Of a DNA stretch of 47,764 bases, positions 16,755 to 26,710 are shown in pieces. The stretch's first letter is position 1; each line of letters begins with the position of its first letter. Position numbers and translations under genes: made by a program. Under the pieces are notes generated by a model. That model saw nothing but the letters and a program-made list of their open reading frames with translations. It made no database searches and had not been told where the DNA came from. Location of the stretch: contig CAMNCV010000109.1 in assembly GCA_946534585.1 (NCBI GenBank), positions 1 to 47,764 on the forward strand, read 5' to 3'. Origin of the DNA: an uncultured Prevotellaceae bacterium (GTDB lineage: Bacteria > Bacteroidota > Bacteroidia > Bacteroidales > Bacteroidaceae).

Positions 16755-16786
16755 TTTGCGTATGTCAAAAAAAAAGAGTAATTTTG
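16755..16786 (+). promoter_or_regulatory. Promoter of rplY
   Basis: TTTG at 16755-16758, 20 bp, TAATTTTG at 16779-16786. The leader to the start at 16873 is about 80 nt and A-rich near the start codon, as is usual where Shine-Dalgarno sequences are missing. Confidence 0.85.
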
Positions 16787-16872
16787 CACTCGCTTTTCAA
16801 AAAGCATCCGTGTGATGGTGAGTTAAGCAATTAAAACAAATTATTAACAACTTAATTTAGAGTAACACAAAA

Positions 16873-17475
16873 ATGTTAGAAATTAATCTTTCAGGTAAGA
16901 AGCGTACCGAGATTGGTAAGAAGGCTTCAAAGATGATGCGTAAAGAGGGTCTCATCCCTTGTAACCTCTATGGTGAGAAGAGGGGCGAGAATGGTTTGCC
17001 AGAGGCTCTTGCTTTCTCTATTCCTTTCAGTGAACTGCGTAAGGCTGTTTATACTCCTAATATATATGTCATCAACCTCGATATTGATGGTGAGGCACAT
17101 ATTGCTGTCATGAAGGAGATACAGTTCCACCCAGTTACTGACGCTATCCTCCATGTTGACTTCTTTGAGATTACTCCAGAGAAGCCTATTACTGTTGGTA
17201 TTCCAGTTAACCTCGTAGGTCTTGCTGCTGGTGTACGTCTTGGTGGTCGCATGAGCCTGTCTATCCGTCAGATTAAGGTTACAGCTCCTTACAAGCAGAT
17301 ACCTGAGAAGCTCGACATCGACGTTACAGAACTTGAAATCGGTAAGAGCATCAAGGTTGGTAGCTTGTCATTCGACGGACTTGAGATTGCTACACCTGCA
17401 GAGGTAGTGGTATGCTCTGTCAAGATGACACGTGCTGCACAGGCTGCTGCCGCTGCTGCTGAGGCTGCACAATAA
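16873..17475 (+). CDS. rplY: Ribosomal protein bL25 (general stress protein CTC type)
   Basis: 200 residues, the two-domain form. The N-terminal bL25 domain, which binds 5S rRNA, spans about 1-92 (RTEIGKKASKMMRKEGLIPCNLYG). The C-terminal CTC beta domain follows (FEITPEKPITVGIPVNLVG). It ends in an Ala-rich tail (RAAQAAAAAAEAAQ). It has its own promoter, a terminator-like hairpin after it, and codon use typical of a highly expressed gene. Confidence 0.95.
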   Translation: MLEINLSGKKRTEIGKKASKMMRKEGLIPCNLYGEKRGENGLPEALAFSIPFSELRKAVYTPNIYVINLDIDGEAHIAVMKEIQFHPVTDAILHVDFFEITPEKPITVGIPVNLVGLAAGVRLGGRMSLSIRQIKVTAPYKQIPEKLDIDVTELEIGKSIKVGSLSFDGLEIATPAEVVVCSVKMTRAAQAAAAAAEAAQ

Positions 17476-17508
17476 TATATTCCGTTAAGTGCGGAAATGA
17501 AAAGTTTG

Positions 17509-17570
17509 AGGGTTAAGTATTAAGATTTCGTTGACCATAGAGCCATCAGTCTTAATTCTTAACTCTTTTT
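17509..17570 (+). terminator. Terminator of rplY
   Basis: AGGGTTAAGTATTAAGA (17509-17525) pairs with TCTTAATTCTTAACTCT (17550-17566) at 15 of 17 positions counting perfect pairs, followed by a T-run to 17570. It separates rplY from pth, although some readthrough is likely since pth has no clear promoter. Confidence 0.7.
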
Positions 17571-17586
17571 ATTTCTAATATCGTAG

Positions 17587-18150
17587 ATGGATAAATATCT
17601 TATAGTAGGTCTGGGAAATCCAGGACCAGAGTATCATGAAACCAGGCATAACGCAGGTTGGATAGTGCTTGATGCGTTTGCAGCAGAACAGGGGGTGACG
17701 TTTGAAGACCGTCGTTATGGCTTCATAGCAGAGACAAGCGTTAAGGGCAGAAAACTTATACTGCTGAAGCCTACTACTTTTATGAACCTCAGTGGCAATG
17801 CAGTTCGTTATTGGTTGGAAAAAGAAAATATTCCTACGGAGCATTTGCTTGTCGTAGTAGATGATTTGGCTCTTCCATTGGGCAAGATGCGGTTGAAAGC
17901 AAAGGGCTCAAATGGCGGACATAACGGGTTAGGGCATATACAGCAACTTATTGGTCAGTGTTATGCTCGGCTGAGAATAGGTATTGGTTCGGATTTTCAG
18001 CGTGGACAACAGATAGATTGGGTGCTCGGAAAACTTTCAACAGAAGACATGGCTATCCTTAATCCGCTTATCGGCACGGCCTGTGAAATAATCAAAAGTT
18101 TCTGCTTGGCTGGCGTGGACATTACAATGAACCAGTTTAATAAGAAATGA
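17587..18150 (+). CDS. pth: Peptidyl-tRNA hydrolase
   Basis: 187 residues, standard length. It releases peptides from tRNA that has dropped off ribosomes. Motifs: the N-terminal [19 protein letters not shown] contains the conserved Asn and the catalytic His (HETRHN); [10 protein letters not shown] and [24 protein letters not shown] are the other family blocks. Its stop codon overlaps the start of the S4-domain gene in ATGA. The rplY-pth-S4 order is common in the phylum. Confidence 0.96.
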   Translation: MDKYLIVGLGNPGPEYHETRHNAGWIVLDAFAAEQGVTFEDRRYGFIAETSVKGRKLILLKPTTFMNLSGNAVRYWLEKENIPTEHLLVVVDDLALPLGKMRLKAKGSNGGHNGLGHIQQLIGQCYARLRIGIGSDFQRGQQIDWVLGKLSTEDMAILNPLIGTACEIIKSFCLAGVDITMNQFNKK

Positions 18151-18632
18151 TGGAAGAAAAAAAACTGAAGATACAGGAGACTGCCCGGCTTGATAAGTGG
18201 CTGTGGGCATCGCGTATATTCAAGACTCGTACCAATGCCGCTGACGCGTGCAAGAATGGTCGCGTTACCGTATCTGACAATAAGCCGATAGCAAATGGTC
18301 AGGTAGGTGGTAGCGTTAATGCCAAACCATCACGTACTGTAAAAATAGGTGAGACAGTACACGTGAAAAAGCCGCCGATTACCTATTCTTTTAAGATTTT
18401 GAATGCCATAGAGATGCGTGTCGGAGCAAAACTCATACCTCAGGTATATGAAAATGTGACAGATGCAAAACAATATGAATTGCTTGAGATGTCACGCATT
18501 AGTGGTTTCATAGATCGAGCCAAAGGCACTGGTCGTCCCACGAAAAAAGATCGTCGTGCGATGGAAGCATTCGTAGAACCTGCACTGTTTGGGTGGGATG
18601 ATGATGAATTGTTTGACATGGATGAAGAGTAG
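18147..18632 (+). CDS. S4-domain RNA-binding protein, Hsp15 (HslR) type
   Basis: 161 residues. An S4 domain lies at about 13-75 ([31 protein letters not shown]). In E. coli Hsp15 binds stalled 50S subunits that carry peptidyl-tRNA and helps recycle them. Linkage to pth, which acts on the same type of substrate, fits that role. The C-terminus is acidic ([13 protein letters not shown]) where E. coli Hsp15 is more basic. Start: ATG at 18147 overlaps the pth stop; the next codon is also ATG. Repeat array B begins 18 nt after the stop. Confidence 0.85.
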   Translation: MMEEKKLKIQETARLDKWLWASRIFKTRTNAADACKNGRVTVSDNKPIANGQVGGSVNAKPSRTVKIGETVHVKKPPITYSFKILNAIEMRVGAKLIPQVYENVTDAKQYELLEMSRISGFIDRAKGTGRPTKKDRRAMEAFVEPALFGWDDDELFDMDEE

Positions 18633-18650
18633 TCATTAGCAATACATTGG

Positions 18651-18755
18651 TAAAAGGATGCTGATTACGTGGTAATCGCTATCTGATTGTTGTGTAATAT
18701 GATGCTGATTACAATGTAATCAGATACAGATTACGTGGTAATATGGATGCGATTA
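18651..18755. repeat. 22-bp-period dyad repeat array B (5 units)
   Basis: Five 17-bp units start at 18651, 18673, 18695, 18717 and 18739, again exactly 22 bp apart: TAAAAGGATGCTGATTA, TAATCGCTATCTGATTG, TAATATGATGCTGATTA, TAATCAGATACAGATTA and TAATATGGATGCGATTA. Spacers are cgtgg, ttgtg, caatg, cgtgg. The units are more divergent than in array A, but the outer TAAT/ATTA and the period are kept. It lies between the S4-domain gene and the GH43 gene. Function unknown. Confidence 0.85.
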
Positions 18756-18788
18756 CAATATATTGATTATTAAATATTTAGAAATTCC

Positions 18789-19799
18789 ATGAGACTTAAA
18801 CTTTTTCTATCTCTTTTGGTATTTTTTATAAGCCATGCCATGCAGGCACAGAAAAATCCTATTTTGCCAGATTTTCATGCTGATCCGGAAATCTTGTATG
18901 CTGAGCAAACTGGGAAATACTATATATACAGTACCACTGACGGATACCCTGGCTGGGGAGGATGGACTTTCAGCGTTTTCTCGTCAAGCGACCTTAAAAA
19001 GTGGACTGATGAAGGGGTAGTGCTTGATGTGAAAAGTGAGCTTGTGCCTTGGGCTAATGGCAATGCGTGGGCACCATGCATTATTGAGCGCAAACAGAAT
19101 GACGGCACATATAAATATTATTTCTATTTCTCTGCGAATAATCCGCAGTCAAAGCGAAAGGAGATTAGTTGTGCTATAAGTAACAGTCCGACAGGTCCTT
19201 TCCAACCTCTTGACAAACCGATTATTACTGATGCCGACAGACCTATGGGGCTAAGGGGCGGTCAGGCTATAGATGTGGATGTGTTTCATGACCCAGTCAG
19301 TGGTAAATACTATCTTTACTGGGGAAATGGTTTCATGGCAGGCGTAGAACTAAATGATGATATGATAAGCATCAGACAGGAGACAAAAGTGAATTTGACT
19401 CCTCAGGGCGGTACGCTCGATACATGGAGTTATCGCGAGGGAGCATACGTTTTCTATCGAAAGGGAACGTACTATTTCCTGTGGTCGGTTGATGATACGG
19501 GGTCACCTAATTATCATGTTTGCTATGCCACGTCATCATCGCCCCTCGGACCATTAAATATTGATTCTGAGCATTATATGGTGATAAAGCAGAATCCGAA
19601 GAAAGAAATATATGGCACGGCGCATAACTCCGTATTGCAGATACCAAATAAAGATAAATGGTATATTGTATATCATCGTATAAATAAAGATTTTATCAAC
19701 GGAGGGAAAGGTGTGCCTGGTACTCATCGTGAGGTGTGCATAGACCGTATGAAATTTGATGCTAAAGGTCACATACGTCAGGTCTGTCCTACGAAATAG
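18789..19799 (+). CDS. Secreted glycoside hydrolase family 43 enzyme
   Basis: 336 residues with a signal peptide (MRLKLFLSLLVFFISHAMQA, cut about 20/21). The single five-bladed beta-propeller of GH43 is evident: catalytic base Asp32 in DFHADPEI, pKa-modulating Asp162 in AIDVDVF, and acid Glu217 in SYREGAYV. GH43 members are inverting arabinofuranosidases, arabinanases, xylosidases or galactanases; which applies cannot be told here. No accessory binding module is present, suggesting a periplasmic enzyme on oligosaccharides such as pectin side chains. No consensus promoter is seen; repeat array B fills the upstream gap, ending 33 nt before the ATG. Confidence 0.88.
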   Translation: MRLKLFLSLLVFFISHAMQAQKNPILPDFHADPEILYAEQTGKYYIYSTTDGYPGWGGWTFSVFSSSDLKKWTDEGVVLDVKSELVPWANGNAWAPCIIERKQNDGTYKYYFYFSANNPQSKRKEISCAISNSPTGPFQPLDKPIITDADRPMGLRGGQAIDVDVFHDPVSGKYYLYWGNGFMAGVELNDDMISIRQETKVNLTPQGGTLDTWSYREGAYVFYRKGTYYFLWSVDDTGSPNYHVCYATSSSPLGPLNIDSEHYMVIKQNPKKEIYGTAHNSVLQIPNKDKWYIVYHRINKDFINGGKGVPGTHREVCIDRMKFDAKGHIRQVCPTK

Positions 19800-19873
19800 A
19801 GTATAAACGCGAAGTGCTGACAAAACACTTACGATGAATATTAAGACCGTTTCAAAAGGGTAAGATACAGTAA

Positions 19874-19906
19874 AGCGCCCGAAGTTTTATTGAAACTTCG
19901 GGCGCT
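19874..19906. terminator. Bidirectional terminator between GH43 and pfkA
   Basis: AGCGCCCGAAGTTT (19874-19887) and AAACTTCGGGCGCT (19893-19906) form a perfect 14-bp stem with a 5-nt loop between two convergent genes. Confidence 0.9.
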
Positions 19907-19946
19907 CTCTTGTATCTTTTCTTGTTATAATAGTATATTTTGCTTT

Positions 19947-20924
19947 TTATATTGACAACTCGTTGAGTACAGTGAATAATTTCTTGTCCATTGGTTTGTC
20001 AGAACGTATAGCCTCAGAGAATGGTACGTACACCACTTCGTTGTTACGTATGCCAACCATAATGTTGCGCTGTCCCTGTATGATGGCTTCGATAGCCCCT
20101 ACACCTGTGCGGCTGGCAAGTATTCGGTCGCGTGCAGTTGGGCTGCCACCGCGCTGCAGGTGTCCGAGGATGGATACGCGTACGTCATAACCCGGGAACT
20201 CTTTCTTCACGCGGTCAGCATAATACATAGCACCGCATTTAGGTGATTCCGATACAATGACGATGCAAGAACGCTTTGACTTACGTATGCCTCGTTTCAT
20301 GAATTCTGCTAATTGGTCTGCATCAGTTACGTTTTCAGGTATTATAGCAGCCTCTGCACCGCACGCTATAGCAGAGTTTTGAGCTAAGAAACCAGCATCT
20401 CGTCCCATTACCTCGATGAAGAATATTCTCTCATGACTTTGAGCGGTATCACGGATACGATCTACACATTCCATTATAGTATTCATGGTCGTATCATATC
20501 CGATTGTAGCATCCGTGCCATAGAGGTCGTTATCGATTGTTCCAGGCAGACCAATACAGCATACGTCGTGTTCCTGTGCGAATATCTTGGCACCTGTTAG
20601 CGAACCGTTTCCGCCTATGACGACAAGTGCATCAATACCATGCGCTACCATGTTGTCATATGCTTTCTGGCGTCCTTCCGGGGTCATAAAATCCTTTGAA
20701 CGAGCGGTCTTAAGTATAGTGCCGCCTTGTGTTATGATGCCACTGACGTTTTCCGTGGAAAACTCCATCATGTCATCATTGATTAGTCCTTCCCATCCTC
20801 TGTAGATGGCTACAATCTTGAAACCGTTGCAGATACCAGCTCTGGTCACGGCGCGTATTGCCGCATTCATACCTGGGGCATCACCGCCTGAGGTGAGAAC
20901 ACCGATTGTCTTAATCTTTCCCAT
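19947..20924 (-). CDS. pfkA: 6-phosphofructokinase
   Basis: 325 residues from the ATG at 20922-20924 ([20 protein letters not shown]), the standard PfkA start; longer in-frame starts run back into nhaD. It phosphorylates fructose 6-phosphate in glycolysis. Motifs: [12 protein letters not shown] (phosphate loop), [19 protein letters not shown] with the catalytic Asp, MGRDAGF and [14 protein letters not shown]. The nucleotide-site motif, GGDGS in E. coli (Asp103, Gly104), reads GGNGS here (Asn106). Gly is kept at the next position, which argues against a pyrophosphate-dependent enzyme, but the Asp-to-Asn change is unusual. It is the last gene of the long minus-strand series, 56 bp after nhaD. 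Confidence 0.93.
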   Translation of the reverse strand: MGKIKTIGVLTSGGDAPGMNAAIRAVTRAGICNGFKIVAIYRGWEGLINDDMMEFSTENVSGIITQGGTILKTARSKDFMTPEGRQKAYDNMVAHGIDALVVIGGNGSLTGAKIFAQEHDVCCIGLPGTIDNDLYGTDATIGYDTTMNTIMECVDRIRDTAQSHERIFFIEVMGRDAGFLAQNSAIACGAEAAIIPENVTDADQLAEFMKRGIRKSKRSCIVIVSESPKCGAMYYADRVKKEFPGYDVRVSILGHLQRGGSPTARDRILASRTGVGAIEAIIQGQRNIMVGIRNNEVVYVPFSEAIRSDKPMDKKLFTVLNELSI

Positions 20925-20980
20925 AGTAGTTAGTGTTTTTATTGAGAATTTTTTTAATGTTTTTGTAATATTTTGTATGA

Positions 20981-22354
20981 CTATATAGTAAGCTGAATAC
21001 ATAATAACAGGAAGGCGGCAATGCCTGCACACAGCGTCAGTGGAGTAATGTATTTCATATACCACTTTAGCGTTACTCCTTGCATTTGCATCATTATTAT
21101 TCCGCTGATGGAACCTATGCCGAGGATGCTGCCACCTATAGCCGTTCCGAAGGAAAGCACCTTCCAATATGCTCCGCCCACGGAGTAGTATGGATCGGAG
21201 TTGGTGACATCATGTAGGCTTATCATTGTGATACATGAGGCAAAACTGTCGAGAACGGTGCTTAGCAGTGCCGTTATTGCACCTATAACCCAAACATTGC
21301 CTATCAGGCTATCTATCTGTTCCGCAAACCATGTTATAGAGCCAGTTTCCGTCACAACACCGAGAGCGAGTATTACGCCAACGATATAAAGTATCTGCTG
21401 AATGGTGTTATATTGCATACGGTGCGGACTTTTACTGCTTATTCTGTGTCCGCTCTCTTTCAGCAGACTGTGGTTTACTAATTCGTGAACAATCCATAAT
21501 AGGCTCAGTACGCACAATGCTCCGAGGAATGGCGGGAGTTTTGTTATATCATGGAATGTAGGGATAAACCATAATCCGCCAATGCCCACGAAGAAAAACA
21601 AAAGCCTTTGCCATGTGTTTAACTTCGTATCGTCACCGCGGTAGGGTAGGGAGCCTTGCTCTATCTCAATGGTGCTGCTTAGTCTGTTGCTGATGATAAA
21701 TGTAGGTAATATCCAAGCAAGCAGACAAGGACAAAGCATTGATAATGAATAGTCAGAGGCCGTAATAGCACCTTTGTTCCATAATACCAAGCCTGTAGGG
21801 TCGCCGATTACAGTAAGTGCGCCGCCGAATATTACTGCAAGTAATACGGTGGAGCCATATATCATCCTGTCCTTGGTGCGAGGCAGTATAGAGTTGGTTA
21901 TGGTAAGCATTAGTATTATCGTGGAGATATTATCAAGATTTGCTGACATGATGAAGGTTACAGCTGTCAGCTTCCACATCAACAGACGACTATTGCGTGT
22001 GCGTATCCATACGGTTAGGAAATCAAAGCATCCATTAGCATGCAGTATTTCCACAATATTCATTGTTGCGAGCAGAAATAATACAATCTCGGCTGCATGT
22101 CCTACGTAGGGCAGGAATATATTGCGTGCTATATATTCCTTTACTACATCAGAGTTGTGTGTCAGACCACCGAGAAACTCTGTGTACTCATTTTGATGCT
22201 GGCTTGCTACGAAATCGGCTCCGAAACATATATACAGTACCCAGCCAAGCGTGGCTGCGAAGATAGCCAGCGTGGCTTTGTTGATATTTGTCTGTCGTTC
22301 TGTAGCTATAAGCAACAGACTGATTATCAGTATTGATGTTATCAGTATTGTCAT
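20981..22354 (-). CDS. nhaD: Na+/H+ antiporter of the NhaD family
   Basis: 457 residues with about a dozen membrane segments. Family hallmarks include [15 protein letters not shown] and a late [21 protein letters not shown]. NhaD exports sodium in exchange for protons at the inner membrane. The start overlaps the metA stop by 4 nt (22351-22354), so the two are coupled though functionally unrelated. Confidence 0.88.
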   Translation of the reverse strand: MTILITSILIISLLLIATERQTNINKATLAIFAATLGWVLYICFGADFVASQHQNEYTEFLGGLTHNSDVVKEYIARNIFLPYVGHAAEIVLFLLATMNIVEILHANGCFDFLTVWIRTRNSRLLMWKLTAVTFIMSANLDNISTIILMLTITNSILPRTKDRMIYGSTVLLAVIFGGALTVIGDPTGLVLWNKGAITASDYSLSMLCPCLLAWILPTFIISNRLSSTIEIEQGSLPYRGDDTKLNTWQRLLFFFVGIGGLWFIPTFHDITKLPPFLGALCVLSLLWIVHELVNHSLLKESGHRISSKSPHRMQYNTIQQILYIVGVILALGVVTETGSITWFAEQIDSLIGNVWVIGAITALLSTVLDSFASCITMISLHDVTNSDPYYSVGGAYWKVLSFGTAIGGSILGIGSISGIIMMQMQGVTLKWYMKYITPLTLCAGIAAFLLLCIQLTI

Positions 22355-23274
22355 CTTATCTGAGTTATATCGTATGGAGTTTGCTGGTATATATAGTAGT
22401 TAATCCAATTATGATAGAACAGGTTGGCATGGGCTCGCCATGTCACGAGAGGCTCTTTCTGTGGGTCGTTGTCTCTGTAGTAATTCAATGGGACATCTAC
22501 GTCATCCCGCTTTCCAAGGTCGCGGCGATATTCTCCATCTAATGTGTCGGGATTGTACTCGAAATGCCCTGTGACGTATATCTCTCTGCCTTCACGCTCC
22601 ATTATGATAGACGGTCCGGTGATTTCTGATGACGCAAGGAGTGAGAGGTCTTTGCATGACAGAATGTCCTCTATGGAGTTTGTTGTATGCCTTGAATGTG
22701 GCATATTGAAAGTATAGTCGAAACCGCGGAATAGAGGTGAGTTTTCATATTCAGGGTTTATTTCCTGTGGGAAGATACCAAATATTTTTTTCGGCATGTG
22801 GCTCTTGTTGATGCCATGAAAATGATACAATGCAGCTTGAGCCGCCCAACAGATATACATCGTTGAAGTAACATGCGTTCGAGCCCAGTCGAAGATAGTC
22901 CTTATCTCATCCCAGTAGAATACATCCTCAAACCTATATGCCTCAACAGGGGCACCAGTTATAATCAACCCGTCAAACCTTCTGTCTTTTAATTCATCGA
23001 ATGATACATAGAATTGTCGCATATGCTCTATCGGAGTGTTTTTTGAAGTATGCGACTTTAGCTTCATGAATGTAACATCAATCTGCAAGGGTGTGTTTGA
23101 CAATAAACGTATGAGATCAGTCTCAGTCGTAATCTTCAGAGGCATAAGATTAAGCACGACCAACTGCAGTGGACGTATATCCTGTGCATGACCGCGTGTC
23201 TCGTCGATGACAAAGATGTTCTCATCTTCAAGTATTTTAATTGCAGGTAATTTATCTGGTAGTCTTAATGGCAT
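22351..23274 (-). CDS. metA: Homoserine O-acyltransferase MetA, predicted acetyl-CoA-using
   Basis: 307 residues, full length. It activates homoserine for methionine synthesis. The nucleophile is Cys142 (YICWAAQAALYH). Acyl-donor choice in this family is known to depend on residue 111: Gly gives succinyl-CoA, Glu gives acetyl-CoA. Here residue 111 is Glu (ITGAPVEAYRF), so an O-acetyltransferase is predicted despite the usual annotation as succinyltransferase. It lies 15 nt after the ABC-F gene and overlaps nhaD by 4 nt. Confidence 0.93.
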   Translation of the reverse strand: MPLRLPDKLPAIKILEDENIFVIDETRGHAQDIRPLQLVVLNLMPLKITTETDLIRLLSNTPLQIDVTFMKLKSHTSKNTPIEHMRQFYVSFDELKDRRFDGLIITGAPVEAYRFEDVFYWDEIRTIFDWARTHVTSTMYICWAAQAALYHFHGINKSHMPKKIFGIFPQEINPEYENSPLFRGFDYTFNMPHSRHTTNSIEDILSCKDLSLLASSEITGPSIIMEREGREIYVTGHFEYNPDTLDGEYRRDLGKRDDVDVPLNYYRDNDPQKEPLVTWRAHANLFYHNWINYYIYQQTPYDITQIR

Positions 23275-23289
23275 TGACTTTATGTTTTT

Positions 23290-25224
23290 TTATATGAGTG
23301 AAAAGTATTCCTCTTCAAGTTTGCTAAGCTGCTCTTGCAGTTGTGTGTATTCGTTAACAAGTTGCATGTTTGCAGCATTCTCTGTCTTCATGAGTAGTTC
23401 GTCGAGCTCTTTCTTGCGGCTTTCGAGTGCTTCTATCTTTTCCTCCAGTTTCTTACGTTGCTTATTCAAACGGTCAAGCCGCCTTTGTTCTGCTTTACGC
23501 TCTTCGTATGTCTGTTGCTTCGTCTCTTTAGGAGCATTTGTATTGTCCTCAGATGCAGGCTTTACGGTTGTCGCTTCAGATGGTTCTTTTTCTTTATTGA
23601 GTGCTTCATTGATTGTCTGTGCGTTTTTATTGCGCAGATAATCATAAATGCCACCGAGATGCTCGCGTACAATACCACCTCCAAATTCATATACCTTATC
23701 TACTAAGCCGTCAAGGAACTCGCGGTCGTGTGATACAACGATGACTGTACCGTCAAATGCTCGTATTGCGTCTTTCAGTACGTCTTTGCTCATCATGTCA
23801 AGATGATTGGTGGGCTCATCAAGTATGAGGAAGTTGACAGGTTCAAGAAGTAATCGTATCATAGCAAGGCGTGAACGTTCACCACCGCTGAGAAATTTTA
23901 CATATTTCTCTGACGCTTCACCACCAAACATGAATGCTCCGAGAATATCATTTATGCGCAGACGGATGTCACCACGCGCTACATTGTCGATTGTCTGAAA
24001 AACAGTAAGGTTTTCATCAAGCATCTGTGCTTGGTTCTGTGCAAAGTAGCCTATCTGTACGTTGTGGCCAACTTTCAGTTCGCCATCGTATGGTATCTCT
24101 CCCATGATGCACTTCACAAGCGTGGATTTACCTTCGCCATTTTTTCCAACGAAAGCTACTTTCTCGCCTCGTTTTATCGTAAGTGTGACATCATGAAATA
24201 CGTTGCTCTTACCATAAGTTTTGCTTACACCTTCGCAAATCACGGGATAGTCCCCAGAACGCAGGCATGGCGGAAACTTTAGTCTTAGTGCAGAAGTATC
24301 TATCTCGTCTATTTCTATTGGCACGATTTTTTCAAGTTGCCTTATGCGTTGCTGTACCTGTACGGCTTTCGTAGCCTGATAGCGGAAACGCTCGATAAAA
24401 GCCTTTGTGTCGGCTATCTCCTTCTGTTGGTTTTCGTATGCACGCAACTGCTGTTCGCGTCGTTCTTTGCGTAGTACTACATATTCGTCGTATTTCACGC
24501 GATAGTCAATTACGTGTGAACAACTTATTTCCAACGTGCGGTTCGTTACATTATTTATAAATGCGCGATCGTGAGATACGAGTACTACAGCCTGCGAACT
24601 GTTAGCCAGAAACTGCTCCAGCCATTGTATAGATTCTATGTCAAGATGGTTTGTTGGCTCATCGAGCAGTATTACATCGTGATGTCGCAACAGCAACTTC
24701 GCCAGTTCTATACGCATACGCCATCCACCTGAAAACTCTGATGTGGGTCTGTCAAAGTCGCTACGCTTGAAGCCAAGACCAGTCAGTGTGCGTTCCATTT
24801 CCGCTTCTCTACTTTCCGCTCCCATCATCATGTAGTGCTCGTGTGCGGTGGTGTAGCGCTCCACAAGCTCCATATAAGAGTCGGATTCATAGTCTGTGCG
24901 TTCTTCCATCTCCTTTTGAAGCCTGTCAACCTTGGCCTTCATCTTATCCACATCGGCAAAAGCCTTCCGTGTCTCCTCGCGTACGGTAGTATCATCCTGA
25001 AGCACCATTACCTGTGGCAGGTAGCCTATCGTACAATCGTTAGGTATAGATACCGTGCCTGCGGTTGGTGTTTTCAAGCCTGCAAGTATTTTTAGCATTG
25101 TAGATTTGCCAGCACCATTTTTTCCAACAAGCGCAATACGGTCGCGCTCGTTTATTACAAACGCAACATCCTGAAACAATGGTTTTACTCCAAACTCAAC
25201 CTTTAATCCTTCTACGCTAATCAT
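23290..25224 (-). CDS. ABC-F family ATPase (ribosome-associated type)
   Basis: 644 residues from the ATG at 25222-25224 ([12 protein letters not shown]); a longer in-frame start would lie deep inside aroE. Two ABC domains without membrane segments: Walker A GKNGAGKST at about 34-42 and GKNGEGKST in the second, signatures SGGWRMRIELAKLLL and SGGERSRLAMIRLLL, both followed by LDEPTNHLD. A charged helical linker (RKERREQQLRAYENQQKEIA) joins them, and the C-terminus is a Glu/Lys-rich coiled coil (about 560-640). ABC-F proteins act on the ribosome's E site; some protect against antibiotics. This one sits among biosynthesis genes with no drug context, so a housekeeping role is more likely. The start overlaps aroE by 8 nt. 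Confidence 0.9.
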   Translation of the reverse strand: MISVEGLKVEFGVKPLFQDVAFVINERDRIALVGKNGAGKSTMLKILAGLKTPTAGTVSIPNDCTIGYLPQVMVLQDDTTVREETRKAFADVDKMKAKVDRLQKEMEERTDYESDSYMELVERYTTAHEHYMMMGAESREAEMERTLTGLGFKRSDFDRPTSEFSGGWRMRIELAKLLLRHHDVILLDEPTNHLDIESIQWLEQFLANSSQAVVLVSHDRAFINNVTNRTLEISCSHVIDYRVKYDEYVVLRKERREQQLRAYENQQKEIADTKAFIERFRYQATKAVQVQQRIRQLEKIVPIEIDEIDTSALRLKFPPCLRSGDYPVICEGVSKTYGKSNVFHDVTLTIKRGEKVAFVGKNGEGKSTLVKCIMGEIPYDGELKVGHNVQIGYFAQNQAQMLDENLTVFQTIDNVARGDIRLRINDILGAFMFGGEASEKYVKFLSGGERSRLAMIRLLLEPVNFLILDEPTNHLDMMSKDVLKDAIRAFDGTVIVVSHDREFLDGLVDKVYEFGGGIVREHLGGIYDYLRNKNAQTINEALNKEKEPSEATTVKPASEDNTNAPKETKQQTYEERKAEQRRLDRLNKQRKKLEEKIEALESRKKELDELLMKTENAANMQLVNEYTQLQEQLSKLEEEYFSLI

Positions 25225-25972
25225 TCTTCTTGTTATTCCATATTTCCCATCCTGCCTCAGCCTGTAATAGTAGCATCTCAAGACCGTTTTTTGTTTTTGC
25301 TCCTTGTAAGCGTCCTTTTTTCAGGAAGAGGGTCTCATCTGGATTATATATTAAATCGTACAGCAGGTGCTTATTGCTTAATGCATCGTATGGTATGGCT
25401 GGACATTCGTCAAAATGAGGTGCCATGCCACAAGGGGTGCAATTTACGATTACTGTGTATTGTTCCAATAATATGTCGGTCACCTGTGAGTATTGTATCG
25501 TGCCATTCTTTTGCGCTCTGCTAACAAACAGTGTGTCCAGCCCCAATTGCTTCAAAGCATGGTTCACAGCTTTTGAAGCCCCTCCTGTTCCAAGTATCAG
25601 AGCTTTCTTGTGGTTTGGAGTGATAAGGGGCTTGATGGAACGGTGGAAACCTATGACATCACTATTGAATCCTTCAAGGTATGGCTTCCCGTTGTCTTTG
25701 CGTGTTACTTTCACTACGTTTACGGCACCTATAGCCCTGGCTTCTGGCGATACACTGTCGAGATATGACATCACTTTCTCCTTATAGGGAATAGTGACGT
25801 TGAAACCACACAATTCAGGGGTGTAGTCGATAACCCCCTGCAGGTCGGTGATTACTGGCAGTTCGTATTTCTCATACACTGCGTCAATTCTTTCATTCTT
25901 AAACTTCTCGTTGAAGTATCCTGGTGAGAATGAGTGACCGAGTGGGTAGCCTATGATTCCGAATTTTCTCAT
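25217..25972 (-). CDS. aroE: Shikimate dehydrogenase
   Basis: 251 residues. It reduces 3-dehydroshikimate with NADPH in aromatic amino-acid synthesis. Substrate-site motif [14 protein letters not shown] (about 6-19), a conserved Lys/Asp pair ([20 protein letters not shown]), the nucleotide-binding [10 protein letters not shown] and the late [17 protein letters not shown] support it. It overlaps ubiE by 4 nt and the ABC-F gene by 8 nt. Confidence 0.95.
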   Translation of the reverse strand: MRKFGIIGYPLGHSFSPGYFNEKFKNERIDAVYEKYELPVITDLQGVIDYTPELCGFNVTIPYKEKVMSYLDSVSPEARAIGAVNVVKVTRKDNGKPYLEGFNSDVIGFHRSIKPLITPNHKKALILGTGGASKAVNHALKQLGLDTLFVSRAQKNGTIQYSQVTDILLEQYTVIVNCTPCGMAPHFDECPAIPYDALSNKHLLYDLIYNPDETLFLKKGRLQGAKTKNGLEMLLLQAEAGWEIWNNKKND

Positions 25973-26703
25973 TTCTTTGCTATATATAGTGTGCAGATAC
26001 CAAATGTCAATCTTTCAAAAGTAGCTGTGCTGAAGCCGATTTTCTTCAGGATGTCAACCATCCTTTCTCCTTGTGGGAATGCTTCTATCGTTTTAGTAAG
26101 ATAAGAGTATGCCGCATTATCTTTGCTTATCAGTCGTCCGTATATAGGCAGAATGGTATGGCTGTATATTCTGAACAACTGTTTCACTGGAAAATGTATG
26201 GGTTGTGTCAGTTCTAAAACGCATAAAACTCCGCCAGGCTTCAGTACTCTCTGCATCTCGCTCAGTCCTTTTTCCAAATCTTGGAAATTGCGTATGCCAA
26301 AAGCAGCAATGACGGCATCAAAACTATCATCTGTATAAGAGAGGGCTGTACAATCTTGTCGTTCGAAGGATATTATATTGTCATACCCCTTTTCCGTAGT
26401 TTTTTTTCGCCCGATATCCATCATCCCCTCAGAGATGTCGGCTCCGATGATTTGCTGAGGCTTTAATTTCTCGGCTGCCAATAGGGCAAAGTCACCAGTG
26501 CCCGTGGCTATGTCGAGTATCACTTGTGGTTTGTGCGTTTGCAGGCATCTTATGGCTTTATTGCGCCAATATCGGTCTATGTTCCATGACAGGCGGTGAT
26601 TTAAAGCATCATAGGTGGGAGCGATATTGTCAAACATCGCTTCCACCTGACGTGCTTTTTCGCCATTTTGTTGATATGGCTTTATTTCTTCTTGTCTGTA
26701 CAA
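25969..26703 (-). CDS. ubiE: Demethylmenaquinone methyltransferase
   Basis: 244 residues. SAM-dependent methylation is the last step of menaquinone synthesis (also called MenG). SAM motif I is [15 protein letters not shown], followed by [15 protein letters not shown]; the UbiE signatures [17 protein letters not shown] (N-terminal) and [16 protein letters not shown] are clear. It starts 7 nt after purC and overlaps aroE by 4 nt. Confidence 0.94.
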   Translation of the reverse strand: MYRQEEIKPYQQNGEKARQVEAMFDNIAPTYDALNHRLSWNIDRYWRNKAIRCLQTHKPQVILDIATGTGDFALLAAEKLKPQQIIGADISEGMMDIGRKKTTEKGYDNIISFERQDCTALSYTDDSFDAVIAAFGIRNFQDLEKGLSEMQRVLKPGGVLCVLELTQPIHFPVKQLFRIYSHTILPIYGRLISKDNAAYSYLTKTIEAFPQGERMVDILKKIGFSTATFERLTFGICTLYIAKK

Positions 26704-26710
26704 ACCTACC

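Noticed and set aside
19947..21167. PfkA with an 81-residue N-terminal extension
   Set aside because: The extension is an open frame across nhaD's 3' end; family members start at [18 protein letters not shown].
23290..25281. Longer start for the ABC-F gene and an antibiotic-resistance role
   Set aside because: The longer start adds 19 residues that read out of frame through aroE; the gene sits in a biosynthetic series without mobile or drug-resistance context.
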